This document shows positions 10,430 to 20,914 of a stretch of 64,000 bases of DNA, in pieces. Where the stretch lies: contig OX621255.1 of NCBI GenBank assembly GCA_951640165.1, positions 24,774,001 to 24,838,000 on the forward strand. Reading direction: 5' to 3'. A model generated the notes under the pieces. The model had not been told where the DNA came from. It saw only the letters and a list, made by a program, of their open reading frames with translations, and ran no database searches. The DNA comes from Pseudoips prasinana. Lineage: Eukaryota; Arthropoda; Insecta; Lepidoptera; Nolidae. The position numbers were made by a program, and so were the translations under genes. Numbering within the stretch: position 1 is the stretch's first letter; each line of letters starts with the position of its first letter.

Positions 10430-10680
10430 TGCTGGGGAGAGGGGGAGGCATTCATGCCTACTCCCCTCCCTAGCGGAGAGTCTCGGAGATGCTGCAGTGA
10501 ACGGCGGGGGTACTGGTGTGATCGTTCACGAGTACCCAGAGTCCAACAACAAGCCTGTGAGGCTGGCTACCGTGGTGGTTACCGTGGTCGAGCCCTAAAT
10601 ACCCCGTCGCCTCCCCAAGCGACGGCAATGCGATATTATAGCATTTCCACCACGTAAGAAAAAATAAAAAAAAAAGGACA
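10430..10680 (+). mobile_element. LINE-H 3' end with A-rich tail
   Basis: Longer copy of the repeat at 5295-5440, ending 'CATTTCCACCACGTAAG' plus an A-rich tail (10650-10675), which fixes orientation. The 5' part has 'CCTACTCCCCTCCCTAGCGG'. Non-LTR 3' UTR is the best reading. Confidence 0.55.
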
Positions 10681-10807
10681 TGTCACTAAAAAAATTGTAA
10701 ACGGCCATGTCGTATTTCTTGCATACGCTGTTAATCCAGAGCCAACATCTCAATCAACACAATTTGGGCCATTTACCTTCATTTACTTAGCATGCAAATA
10801 TTGACAG

Positions 10808-10884
10808 GAGGGGAAGCTCAAAGACGCCGCGGTCTTTGATGTAGCCGCCGTCACCTGTGCTACCAAGATTTATCTCCGGTTACG
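10808..10884 (+). CDS. Possible internal coding exon (unknown gene)
   Basis: A short GC-richer stretch preceded by AG (10806-10807) and followed by GTGAGT (10885-10890). It stays open in one frame: GKLKDAAVFDVAAVTCATKI then YLRLR. Upstream of the acceptor the same frame has a stop. I do not recognise the protein. The splice signals and local composition are the only support; chance is quite possible. Confidence 0.25.
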
Positions 10885-11912
10885 GTGAGTATATGAAAGA
10901 GTTTTTAACAGGATTTTCCGTTTTCGTGAGAGTTTTCAGAGCATGATTATTTCTTTTACTCGGTAAATATGTAAAACCCCAGTATACTCTGCAGGTATGG
11001 GTTGTTACTGTTGTGCATTGCACGTAAATTAGAATTTGTACCAGTTTTTGATTATTTTTGGTGATAATGTAATTGGTGTGTGTAATCAGCTATCAGTATT
11101 ATGTGTTATATCAGCTATTTCTACCACTTGGTAGTAGTAACAAATAATACCTATTTCTTTAATTTTTCTTTGTGAGGTTGAACACAATGTTTACCCTTCT
11201 ACATCTTCTGCAAGTGACTTACTGGAAAAAACTTATAAGTTATGTTCAAACTTTTCTACGTGCCCTCTTCTTCTTTAAACTGTATATTTTTTGTGTATAA
11301 TAAAATCTTCAGTCCAGTTTCTATATTTCTATATTTCAGGGCCAATTTTATCGCTTCGCGTCACTCCCATCGTATTAACTGTAACTGTATTCTGTTCACC
11401 TATTTTGACCTATACTTACTTACAAGTATGGTTCAAAAGGGGTTTAACGAAACCTTCAAACAAACAAATTTCAAAAGTTAGTACACAAAAATGAAAAAAT
11501 ATAAGTTTCATGATAAATCTAAGCCTATAAAGTTTATTGTAAGTAACAAATTGATCCCATTCATCCCACTTAATTTTTTTTAATGTAGTGTAAATATAAT
11601 TAAGTGGGATGCAAAGTTTTTGAGATTCATTTATTTTACGAATTTTAGATGCAATTGTATTTTTAAAGCAATACAAGATGTAGCATAAATAGGGAACGTA
11701 ATTACCTTAACTTGTCTATGAAAAGGAAGAACGTTAATCCATTACCATGCAAAATATACTAAAAAGGTATTGTACTGCCATACAAGAATAACGAGCAGTA
11801 TATTTTATTATTTTTTAAGTTGTATGGTCAACTAATAAAAATATAAATAATTTTTTTGCATTTTACAAACTGATTTATTTAATTTGTTGAGTTTCATAGA
11901 TAAATAGAGATC
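10885..11912. other. About 1 kb, AT-rich, no gene recognised
   Basis: One short inverted repeat near 11557-11611 (CATCCCACTTAATT and its complement). No recurring family seen. Confidence 0.4.
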
Positions 11913-12095
11913 CTTGCTATGCCCACGCTGCGTCTTTCGGTTCTTGGTCGCCATTCAAGACCCTTTCTGCCTCAACGGCCATTGCTTCTACGAACTATGT
12001 GCCCCGCTCACTGCCATTTTTGCAATTCTTTGGGCTATATCCGTTACTTTCGCTTGTCTGCTCTAAAATTCTCCGAGCATAGCCCTCTCCATTGC
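11913..12095 (-). mobile_element. RTE-tail fragment
   Basis: Carries 'CCCACGCTGCGTCTTTCGGT', 'GGTCGCCATTCAAGACC' and 'CTGCCTCAACGGCC', the reverse complement of the RTE ORF2 region seen at 56440-56500. Confidence 0.6.
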
Positions 12096-12496
12096 TCTTT
12101 GAGTAGTATTAGTTTACTCTTACGTTACTAAATAATATTAATGGTTGATATTTTTGTGTAAGTTTTAAAAGTTAAAAACAATAAAACTAATTTGTTAGCT
12201 TAACTCATTCTGTTTGCGATCTAGAGACCTGTAAGATAAATAAAGACAAACAGACAGTGGGGAGACAGTCATAGAGCACCATATTCCCTTATGGGTGCAG
12301 CATTAAAAAAACGCTTTAGTACATCTGTCCTGGCTTTTAAAAATCATGGTGTCACTACCCCGTCTTACATTGTTCGAAAACTTGTCTTTATTGAGAGCAA
12401 AAACTCTGATGAATGGATTTTCGGGTACTACAGTAGGTTCTTACGTACGCAGTAGTATTATTAGTCAGCATACAGTAGGAGAACTAGGCTGATAAT

Positions 12497-12779
12497 AATA
12501 TCCTGGGACATTATGCACACACGGCCATCAGATCCCAAACTAAGCAGAGCTTGTACTATGGAAACCAGATAACTGATATATTACATATACTACTCTTTTT
12601 TTGTAAATACATATTATATAGATAATTACACCCAGACTCAGGACAAACAGACATGGTCATGCACACAAATATCGGTCCTGGTCGGGAATCGAATCCACGA
12701 CCTGCTTAGTTGGGGTCAGAAAGCCTGTGTATCAGAAAGTATGTGTATTATGTCCCAGGAAATTGTATTATTATTATAT
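12497..12779 (-). mobile_element. SINE-A with an inverted second tail
   Basis: 12497-12705 is a minus-strand SINE-A (tail complement 'AACTAAGCAGAGCTTGTACT', box B complement 'GGGAATCGAATCCACGACC'). At 12706 it switches to a plus-strand SINE-A tail ('TTAGTTGGGGTCAG', 'ATGTCCCAGGAAATTG', then (ATT)n). The copy therefore has the same tail at both ends in opposite orientations. Confidence 0.65.
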
Positions 12780-13129
12780 AACTTGGCAGGTACTTCCCAA
12801 TGTTTCAGTTTTATTTTAGATATGTTATGAGTTTGTCTTCTAATTGATTTCTGTTTTTCTGTATTTTAGTACTCGGCTCGGTAGCTAGGCTGTTCCTGTA
12901 CTGTTGATTTTGATTGATTAATGTGTCGCAGTAACTCTCAATGTCATTGAAATTGGACCATTTATTTATTTATTATTATTATTTTTGGCAAAGGCATTTG
13001 TCAGTACATAGCGTTTCTGGCCGAACTTTGGTTACGACGGTCAATATCAATGGATACATAAACGTGCGCGTGTGTGTGTGCTAAACCACTAGTACACCCT
13101 CTATTCTTGTGCAGATCAAACTTTACCAT

Positions 13130-13422
13130 GATATCGGAGACACGGACTAACTCTAACCGACATAGCCCGAAGAATTACCAAGCTGAAGTGGCGTGAAGTG
13201 GGCTGAATTGGGCAGGGCATATAGCTCGTAGAACCGATGGTCGTTGGGAGTAAAAAAGTTCCCGAGTGGTGAACTGGAAGACGCAGCGTTGGTAGGCCCC
13301 TACAAGATGAACCGATGAACTGGGGAGGGTGGGGAGGGTCACTGGAAACCACTGGATGTGAATGAGCGTAAGACCGGCAATGGTGGATATCTATTGGGAG
13401 AGGCCTTTCTCCAGAAGAGGTT
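13130..13422 (+). mobile_element. RTE-tail, longer copy
   Basis: Plus-strand decayed C-terminus of an RTE-type ORF2: 'ACCGACATAGCCCGAAGAAT' (TDIARRI), 'GCATATAGCTCGTAGAACCG' (HIARRTD), 'TGGAAGACGCAGCGTTGGTA' (GRRSVGR), ending in 'GAGAGGCCTTTCTCCAGAAG'. Several indels break the frame. Confidence 0.65.
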
Positions 13423-13434
13423 ATTTTTTTTTCT

Positions 13435-13615
13435 TTTCTTAAATAAGACAACGCCCGCATTAGGGAATTTTGTCCCTGTGTCGCGGGCTAATTTAAAAAC
13501 GTACAATAGACGGGCATAAATTACATCTAGACACAGAACAACTATTTATAGGTCACACAAATAGTTGTCCGGCGCGGGACTCGAACCCGCGCCATGAAGC
13601 GGCGAGGCGATTATC
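13435..13615 (-). mobile_element. SINE-D copy
   Basis: Minus strand: tRNA-like box B 'GCGCGGGTTCGAGTCCCGCG' at the right, 'ACAACTATTTGTGTGACC' next, and the tail 'CGACACAGGGACAAAATTCC' with 'CTAATGCGGGCGTTGTC' at the left. The tail matches 20661-20715 and 23741-23810. Confidence 0.65.
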
Positions 13616-13690
13616 TTCCTTATTTATTATTTTCCGAAAACTGATAAAAGTTCAGAGTACAAAGTCGTCAAAGATATATTTATATACACA

Positions 13691-13862
13691 CTAGCTTTGC
13701 CCGCGGTTTTACCCACATTAAACTTTATAAATTATAGCCTATATGTTCATCCAGGGTGTCCGCTAACTCCATACCAAATTTTATTAAAATCGTTCCAACC
13801 GTTTAGACGTGAAGAAGTAACAAACACACTCACAAACTTTCGCCGTTATAATATTAATAGGA
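13691..13862 (-). mobile_element. Helitron-like element
   Basis: On the minus strand it starts TCCTATTAATATTATAACGG and ends CGGGCAAAGCTAG, flanked by A and T on the plus strand as Helitrons require. Interior phrases 'AAATTTGGTATGGAG' and 'CACCCTGGATGAACATA' recur at 22265-22410. Confidence 0.7.
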
Positions 13863-14272
13863 TAACTCTTTCAACCTTTCAAGATAGCAAGTTTAAACTT
13901 ATCCATACAAACATATCCCATAATTTGACCTCGACATGCATTTCCTGTAATACCCCCCTTTGACACAACCGTCACAAATACAAATAAAAATCCAACAATA
14001 AAAATATGACCAACCGAAACGAAAGGCGACCGTACGACATTCCCCTAGAACGTTAATCCAACAATATATGTCACTCATTCATTCCCCCCGCCAATCATTC
14101 GGTCAATTTGACAATGGCCGGACCCCCTGTTTTGAAAATATTTGCTTGTGTCGGACCAAACAATTTTATATAAGTGGCCTGACAACCCCAAAATGATTTA
14201 AATTGAATAATGTGTCCTGATGTACTACTACATTTGATTTGAAATGTGAGTGTCTCGGATTGTCGGGAATGT
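13863..14272. other. No gene recognised
   Basis: AT-rich; nothing recurring noted. Confidence 0.4.
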
Positions 14273-14567
14273 AGGCGTTGTTGGCTACTGCTTGCTTATC
14301 ACGACGGAGGTCGTGGGTTCTATTCCTACCCAGGACGGATATTTGTGTGCATGAACATATCTGTTTTTCCTGAGTCTGGGTGTAATTATCTATAGAAGTA
14401 CCTACCGATGTATTTAGAAAACAAAAGTACTATTATGTAGTATATTAGTTATCTGGTTTCCATAGTACAAGCTCTGCTGCCCAAACTCAGCAGAGCTTGT
14501 ACTATGGAAACCAGATAATCAGATGGCGGTGTGTGAATAATGTTCCAGCATATTATTATTATCCTCG
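14273..14567 (+). mobile_element. SINE-A copy carrying an internal perfect palindrome
   Basis: Head 'TTGGCTACTGCTTGCTTATC' with box B 'GGTTCTATTCC', body 'ATTTGTGTGCATGAACATAT', and (ATT)n end. Where the tail should read once through 'TTATCTGGTTTCCATAGTAC', it runs forward and immediately back (14449-14518), then resumes 'CAGATGGCGGTGTGTGAATA'. Confidence 0.85.
14449..14518. repeat. Perfect hairpin, 31-bp arms, inside SINE-A
   Basis: 14449-14479 and 14488-14518 are exact reverse complements, with loop CCCAAACT. Both arms are SINE-A tail sequence. Confidence 0.95.
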
Positions 14568-14624
14568 ACTGTAACATCGAAACTGATACTGTTTTCTCGT
14601 TAAATATAGGATGGGAAGTGATTA

Positions 14625-14785
14625 AATATATCAAAAAAGGATTCCTACTGAGGTTTCTGGCAGTGTTTCTCAGTAGCTGCCACGTCATGCACTGCACGGT
14701 AGGGTAGGTAAAAAAATGACGATTTCACATAAATTTATAATTTTTACGGAATACATTACTTTGACTTTTGACTTTTTTTTTGTTA
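14625..14785 (+). mobile_element. LINE-J 3' UTR fragment
   Basis: 'GGATTCCTACTGAGGTTTCT', 'CAGTGTTTCTCAGTAGCTGC', 'TGCACTGCACGGTAGGGT' match the 3' end of the LINE at 25270-26760 almost letter for letter. It ends in T/A-rich slippage. Confidence 0.75.
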
Positions 14786-14929
14786 TTTGGAAATCCTATG
14801 ATCTTCGGAAGTAGATCTAAATAGTGCTAAATGTAACCCGATATGTTAATGCGTTGCTCACCTGACCCTTTGCAAGTAGCGATAACTTGTTCATTTACCC
14901 AAATCTGTATTCAATATCACCGCAAGATC

Positions 14930-15085
14930 CTTGGGCGAGGCCTTTGTCCAAAGCGTCTTGTGCTGCCCGCATCAAGCTATAGATAGCATAGCATAGCATC
15001 AAGGCTAGAAAGGTTCTCGAGTGGCTACCACGAACCGGAAGACGCACCGCGGGCAGGCCTCCTACAAAGTGGACCAAAGGAGCCG
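14930..15085 (+). mobile_element. RTE-tail pieces, rearranged
   Basis: 14930-14965 resembles the very end of an RTE-tail ('TGGGCGAGGCCTTTGTCCAA'). 15000-15075 resembles an earlier segment ('AGGTTCTCGAGTGGCTACCA', 'CGAACCGGAAGACGCACCG'). The order is swapped and a GATAGCATAGCATAGCAT microduplication separates them. Confidence 0.45.
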
Positions 15086-15300
15086 CAAGGGCATTGCCGG
15101 CTTTTAAGAATGGTTTAGACTCGCTTCTTGAAGGTTGCCATGTTATACTGGAACTGAAATATCTCCGCAGTTAAGTGATTCCAGAGAGTGGTCGTTCGCG
15201 GTAACACACTTGTGAATCGCATGGTGGTAGGTGATATGGATGTAATTTCCACTTGTGGTGAGATAATCTAGCCCAGATGTACTTTCATGCATGCTGTAAC
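15085..15300 (+). repeat. F6 repeat body
   Basis: 'CATTGCCGGCTTTTAAGAAT', 'TTCTTGAAGGTTGCCATGTT', 'CGCATGGTGGTAGGTGATAT' parallel the F6 copy at 28330-28560. Confidence 0.6.
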
Positions 15301-15440
15301 AGGAAATTGTCTAGATGTCTTGTCAAATTTTCAGATGATCAAAGAACTAGCGCGTACCTGGTGCACCGTAGGTATTTATAAATTTTACCATTCACCAAAG
15401 TGACATCACTACATTCTAAGTAACCTTCGCTTTAAGTAAC

Positions 15441-15650
15441 GTAAGAGATCGGTGAGGTTAAGCAACTAAGCTCGCGGTCATTCTATAGATCGTAGACCGT
15501 TAAAGTGGTTTAATTTCTGAGAGTCTCCGTGTTTCGGAGGGCACGTTAAGCTGTCGGCCCGATCGTAGTCGTTAAGTCATGTCAGAGGCCTAGTGGGCGG
15601 GTTGAACAACTCTGACACTACGGTAACCACTGCCCATACGATAACTAAGT
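15441..15650 (+). mobile_element. 5S-SINE copy
   Basis: 'GATCGGTGAGGTTAAGCAAC' and 'CTCGCGGTCATTCTATAGAT' form the 5S-like head. The body 'GAGGGCACGTTAAGCTGTCG' and end 'GCCCATACGATAACTAAG' match the other copies. Confidence 0.75.
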
Positions 15651-15764
15651 CTCTTGATCACTAACCAAAGTGACCGAAAAGAGGTTTGGTACTAGTTTTA
15701 GTTTAACAAACAATGATAACTTGCATATATCCTTTTTGTATATAGGCACATTTTAATTATTTTT

Positions 15765-16010
15765 TTTTAATATTAGGTGGCGACCAACGAACAAGTGGGT
15801 CACCTGATGGTAAGTGATCACCGCCGCCCATGGACATTCGCAACATCAAGGAGTCGCGGGTTCGTTGCTGGCCTCGAAAAGAGTCCGCAAACAGTTGTTG
15901 CTGGCCCTCACCACCCCTATGAGCTCTGGTGATCTTACTCTCACTCAGAAACACGACATTAAATTATTATTGTCTGTAAGGTGGAAGTACTTCCTCAGTC
16001 GGAGAATTAT
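15765..16010 (+). repeat. F6 repeat copy
   Basis: 'GTGGGTCACCTGATGGTAAG', 'TGATCACCGCCGCCCATGGA', then 'CCTATGAGCTCTGGTGATCT' and 'TCTGTAAGGTGGAAGTACTT', colinear with 62520-62770 and, inverted, 54895-55125. Confidence 0.7.
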
Positions 16011-16518
16011 TTTAAATAAATATTATTATTATGTAATAGTATTAAAAGTGTAATGATAATAATAATGAAAAATTGACATGACATACATTATAATTTTAAC
16101 ACATAACACATAAATGTGTACCCAAGCAATATTTACACATCAAAATGGTAAAATATGAACAGGAAATTAATGAAAAACCAACACGACAACGTAGGTAAGT
16201 AGATACTCATATTTTGCAAATAAATTGATTTGATTTGATAGAGCCACTTCTCGGTGGTCCACCTTGCACATCTTCTTCATGCCACCCAATACGACAAAAG
16301 ATTAAAAGTACTACAAAAACTTATCAAAATACAACATCTGTGAACACCGAAAAGGCAGGTCACGAAGTATTTAGCTACATCCAATTATAGTCTTTACGAC
16401 GTTGTAATAAGGATCATATCGCAGGTCATCAGGTCAAGTCGTGAAGTCGGAACTTTTGTTATCTCTGCTTACTTACTTAGGTGAAGGTAGGCATGTAACT
16501 TCCATAGATAGGTACACT

Positions 16519-17015
16519 AAGGCGATTGGCGCACTGCCTCGCATGATGCAGCGTAGTGCGTGAGTGCGTGTTCTAACAATATCTCCGTTTGTATAGAAAA
16601 CACGCACAGTCCAACACACAGAAAACGCATCCACGCGCGTTCATACAGTTACCGCGCCTACAAGCGGAAAAACATGGACACGAGGGTTCATATTTGTGTG
16701 GGTGCGGGGCGAGACACAATATATTGCACACCGAGTACCGCAGTGCCACAAATTCTATTAATTTGGCTGTACAAAAACCAAACAGTTAGTATAACTACAG
16801 CATCCTGAATGAGATCCACACTAATAACTATTTTAAATATCAAAACTGACGCGAATGAATCAATGAGAGCCGCCGTGAATCCACGAAATTAAATTACGCG
16901 CGTGAGTGCGTTTAAAATCCGCACGATGATGCAAATCTACACGCCCGCAAGCACGCGCGTAGATTCGTCGACATAGAACATGCAGCGTGGTGCGTGGCAG
17001 AGTGGTAATCGCTTA
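16519..17015. mobile_element. Candidate inverted-repeat DNA element, about 500 bp
   Basis: Left end 'TAAGGCGATTGGCGCACTGC' and the complement of the right end 'TAAGCGATTACCACTCTGCC' agree imperfectly, and the match continues with CGCA and GCTGCAT-like blocks. The interior is rich in GTGCGTG/CACGCAC motifs near both ends. No target duplication was found and no transposase is encoded. Confidence 0.35.
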
Positions 17016-17454
17016 TGATGATGATTTAGAATGTCTATGATATTGTCTTCATTACGCAGGCAGTTAGGTAAGAGTGCTGTGCTGTGTGGTGTCGGCGGCA
17101 ATTATCAGAATGTAGAGAAAGAGTATTTCTCCAATTTCTACATTAGAAGAACAATGGGAGGATGAGAATAATTAGAAAATTAAATAATTAATCTTCTTCT
17201 CTAAGGGGGGAGTATTTCTTTCATTAAACCTTACGTGCATGGCATTGATAAAGAAATATATTATTTTCTTTTCTTTATCATGTCATGTCAAATTATACTG
17301 TCATATGAAAAATTTTATAGAAATAGAAAATATCGCATTCTTAATATTAAACGTTAAATATCCTTTCTTTTTGGAAAAAAAAGTAACGTATTGTTTTATT
17401 TTAAATGCCAACGGTGTCCTATGAATAGGTATAAAATATAGTTATATTATAAGA
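17016..17454. other. No gene recognised
   Basis: AT-rich. 17101-17150 contains a short inverted pair (GAATGTAGAAA/TTTCTACATT-like). Nothing else. Confidence 0.4.
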
Positions 17455-17670
17455 ATATCATCACCCTATCTTATCCCGTGGGGGGCGTAGAAGTCCAACC
17501 AGAATATCCAGCACAGGACGGCCAGCAGATTCTTTCTGAGTTCTATGACCATCTTACTGCGAACGCCAACCCGTCTGCCAAGCGCGGCGATTATGGCATA
17601 TCCCCCCAAGATGGTTCGTGGAAGAAGATTTTGTCCAGCAGTGGACTTCGAACAGCTGTTATGATGAAGG
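17455..17670 (+). mobile_element. F5 repeat copy
   Basis: 'TCACCCTATCTTATCCCGTG', 'GTTCTATGACCATCTTACTG', 'AGCGCGGCGATTATGGCATA', 'TTGTCCAGCAGTGGACTTCG'. Nearly full-length for the family. Confidence 0.7.
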
Positions 17671-17721
17671 TAAGAGTTTGGCGCCGTCTACTACCTACTG
17701 TTAAAGCTTGAGATTATAATA

Positions 17722-18306
17722 TCCAAGGAAACTTATTCACACACGGCCACCTGATCCCAAACTAAGCAGAGCTTGTAATATGGATATTCTTCTTCTTATC
17801 GTGTCGATGGTAAGAATTATATTCTATCTTCCCAAAATTGGGCAACGCTGACCCCTTTGGCTGAAGCGTTATACAAGTCCCGAAGGGAACAAGAGACTGG
17901 ACAGGAGCGACAAACGGATAAATGTGTCATACTTTGGGGTGACACGCCGCACTCGCAGATGTTTTGTGATGTGGGAATGTAACCCCATTTGCACATGTTT
18001 TTTTTTGATCTACCAACCTGGGTACGTAGTCTATTAAGAGTCCTCCAGGTTGGCCATGGCAAATTATGTCCCGGAGGTAATTTTTCCTATGGATATTTTT
18101 TATATGGATATTAAATGAATGGTATACCTACTACATATAGGTGCTACCTTCTTTTCTGTTGTAAACGCAATGACATATTTCTATACATAAATTACACGCA
18201 GACTCAAGAGAAACAGGCATGTTCATGCACACAAATATCTGTCCTGAGTGGGAATCGAACCCACCCGCGGCATGAAAGGCAAGCATTTACCAACCACGCT
18301 AAAAAG
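17722..18306 (-). mobile_element. SINE-A copy split by a LINE insertion
   Basis: The tail complement ('GATCCCAAACTAAGCAGAGC') lies at 17756-17775 and the head complement ('GGGAATCGAACCCACCCGCG', 'GCAAGCATTTACCAACCACG') at 18250-18299. The two halves are separated by 17789-18101 and flanked by an 11-bp duplication. Confidence 0.8.
17789..18101 (-). pseudogene. 5'-truncated LINE insertion with RT C-terminus
   Basis: Flanked by the direct repeat ATATGGATATT at 17778-17788 and 18102-18112. The minus strand encodes PWPTWRTLNRLRTQVGRSKK, then KWGY, then a cysteine/histidine array CECG...MTHLSVCRSCP. This is the typical zinc-knuckle-like end of some LINE ORF2 proteins (N-R-L-R-T ... C-x-C-G ... H ... 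C). The 3' end is short (AAG)n at the left junction. About 81 codons remain. Confidence 0.8.
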
Positions 18307-18399
18307 CCCATTTTCCATTTCACACTTTAAACATTTTCGTTACCTATTGCCTAAAACTAAACGCATAAAAGTATTAACATCACATAACCATCAAGAAGC

Positions 18400-18490
18400 G
18401 AGCTCTCTTAACTAAAGGCTAGCAACGCACTTCCACCCCTCTGGTGTTGCGAGTGTCCATGGGTGGTGGTGACCACTTACTGTTTGTTAT
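18400..18490 (-). repeat. F6 fragment
   Basis: Complement of 'GTGGTCACCACCACCCATGG' and 'ACACTCGCAACACCAGAGG'; matches the F6 core. Confidence 0.55.
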
Positions 18491-18659
18491 TCCATATGCT
18501 CGTATTCTATACTATTAAAAAAAAAACTTATTGATTTGACTATTTCTGCTCGGTTAGGCATATGATCTGTGATCTAAAGCGAGAGGTTTATAAAAGTAAC
18601 TGATTACGTAAGTTAATACCTACTTACCTAAATTAGAAAACCCAATCTAGGAGTAAGTC

Positions 18660-18797
18660 ACACATGTATTTACAAAAGAAAAGTAGTATGCACATGAAGT
18701 ATATCAAATATCCGGTTTCCAAAGTAACTACAAACTCTGCTTAGTTTGGGATCAGATCGCCGTGTTTGAATAATGTTCCAGGATATTATTATTCATT
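18660..18797 (+). mobile_element. SINE-A, 5'-truncated
   Basis: Only the distal half remains: 'ATGTATTTACAAAAGAAAAG', 'CTCTGCTTAGTTTGGGATCA' and (ATT)n. Confidence 0.75.
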
Positions 18798-18915
18798 ATC
18801 ATCACAGACGTCCACAAGTTGCTGGACAAAGGCCTCCCCCCCAAAGATCGCCACAATTGCCGGTCTTGCGCTGTCCGCATCCAGCAACCTCCAGCGACCC
18901 TCACAAGATCATCTA
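18798..18915 (-). mobile_element. RTE-tail fragment
   Basis: 'GACGTCCACAAGTTGCTGGA', 'CAAAGGCCTCCC', 'CACAATTGCCGGTCTTGCG'; directly abuts the SINE-A end. Confidence 0.65.
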
Positions 18916-19084
18916 ATATAAGTACTTATTATTAATACTTATATTTAATTCCTAATCCAAGCGAGACACGAAACAAGGTTAATTTTCAACTTCTTTTGAT
19001 TTAATAATAATAATATAATATATATTTATTGCAGATTCATAGATCCATAGTAATTTGTTAGTAGTGGCTTATAACTATGTTAGT

Positions 19085-19365
19085 ACTACACTAATAAATC
19101 TACCTTACATTAAAAATTGGAGCCCTGGTACCCACGTGAACACTGTTCCAGTGGCTCACTATTGGACAATCAATTTTGTGCACTATGGTATTTAGGAGGC
19201 TGTTGGTACTGTCTCGTACACGACACATCATGGAGGCAGTTCCTTTCCTTAAAATAGCCTTGAAGCAATCAGTCATTGCTTCTGCAAACATACCTGATGC
19301 GCTGCACCAGCGAGACAGCCCCATCAGCATCCTAAAACCGTTATTGTACCTACTGTGCACGTAGT
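19085..19365 (-). pseudogene. LINE RT C-terminal fragment
   Basis: Minus-strand frame of 86 codons: YNNGFRMLMGLSRWCSASGM then FAEA, MMCRVRDSTNSLL, and IVSHWNSVHVG. This resembles the post-RT C-terminal segment of non-LTR ORF2 proteins (YN-x-A-x-R-x-L ... CSAS-x-MF). No catalytic motif is retained. A more decayed relative is at 8885-9190. Confidence 0.6.
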
Positions 19366-19418
19366 GTTTCGAGTGACCTTCGACGATAACTGACCCATAA
19401 ATTGCAGGTTTACAGAGT

Positions 19419-19600
19419 ATAGAATAGAATACTCTTTATTGTACGCACTCACACACGACAAATTCATAGGACACTAATAACACAATCATGTACAAATGGG
19501 CGGTCTTATCGCATTAAGCGATTTCTTCCAGACAACCTTTGGATGGATAGGAGTTGTAATTATTTTAAAATAAGTGGTGTGCAACAAATGTATAAGTAAG
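19419..19600 (-). mobile_element. LINE 3' UTR end
   Basis: 'AGAGTATAGAATAGAATACT' followed by 'CTTTATTGTACGCACTCACA' and 'GGGCGGTCTTATCGCATTAA', 'GATTTCTTCCAGACAACC'. The TAGAATA-type repeats and CTTTATT (AATAAAG complement) mark a minus-strand LINE end of a type I know from Lepidoptera. Confidence 0.55.
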
Positions 19601-20749
19601 TATAAAAACATGAATATATGTAAACATATACCTAAATAGAAATAGATATAATAATACTATGTATAAATACAATACAGTGCATACTATACAACTAAAAAAA
19701 TACATAAATATTATATTAGACAATAGGTGACTTTACAAACGTAGATAGTGCTTTTTAACTCCTTTATTGAACGTGGAACAGAGTTTGGCAGTAAGAATAA
19801 ATTATTTCCACAGACACGAGATTGTTAATTTTCTCATCTGTAAATAATTTTAAATCGTTGTATTTCGCTATACAGCTTGAAATTTTCCACTCCACACTTA
19901 AATCACTTTCCTTAGCTATTTTTTAAAACATGAAAATTGTTACTGAATAAATAAATAAATAAATCGTTCAGTCCTTAACTAAGCGCATAAAATCCCTATA
20001 AACTTTACATACCAACTTTCAAGGAAGGAGCCTATTCATTTCTTAAAGGCCGACACACACTTGCGGGCCCTGTGGTGTTTTAATAATAATAAATAAATAA
20101 AAGTTTATTCACTGTAGGTAGATACATGATTCAATTCATTAACAACAAATTTGATACGCCTGCCAAACTGCAAAACAGTTTGTTGGCAATTGCTATACTA
20201 ATACTGTAAAAAGATATCGACTTGACCACTTCCTGTTTGATTAGGTATATCAAAATGAACTGTGATCTGAACCGATAGCTCTCACACTGTTTTATGAATA
20301 AATTATAAAAGCCGATCTGTGACGGCAGCTTGGGTATTTTGAAACTTCGGTCGGATTTCAGTATAAAAAAAGAGATGTTAAGCCCAGAAAAACGGCTTTC
20401 TTGTTACAATAAACCTTTTCTAAGTCTTAAACTATTCACTCAAAGATGGCGCTAATATCACATAAATTAATTCAAGATTCAATTTAGTAGCGACATCTGT
20501 TATGGAGTAGATGAACGGAGGAGGAGTTAAATCTATTGGCAAATTATAGTTTGCTTATAAAATAAAACTCAACTTGGATCGGTGACTTATTTCCAAATCT
20601 TTAATCTGACTTTACGAGTAGCGCAGGGTTTAAGACTGTCTATTATATGTTTATAAAGTACCCCGCGACACAGGGAAAAGAATCTCTAGTGCGGGCGTAG
20701 TCCTTAAACAAACTAAGATTCTATAAATATGATAATAAGGCATTATTAA
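19601..20749. other. Repeat remnants, no gene
   Basis: 20030-20075 and 20215-20275 hold F6-like scraps. 20085-20200 looks like another minus-strand LINE end (AATAAATAAATAAAAGTTTA). 20661-20715 is a SINE-D tail ('CCCCGCGACACAGGG', 'AGTGCGGGCGTAGTCC'). The rest is AT-rich. Confidence 0.4.
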
Positions 20750-20812
20750 CTATCTCTGCTTTGTTTAGGTCAGATGGCCGTGTGTAAATAATGACCCAGG
20801 ATATTATGATAT
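20750..20812 (+). mobile_element. SINE-A tail fragment
   Basis: 'GTCAGATGGCCGTGTGTAAA' and 'CCCAGGATATTATGAT'. Confidence 0.6.
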
Positions 20813-20914
20813 CACATGTTTATTACCACTATTATTTACAATATATTATATAAGGGTATTTACGAATACAACTTATTAAATATACGAATACAACTTATTA
20901 AATATACCTATGGG

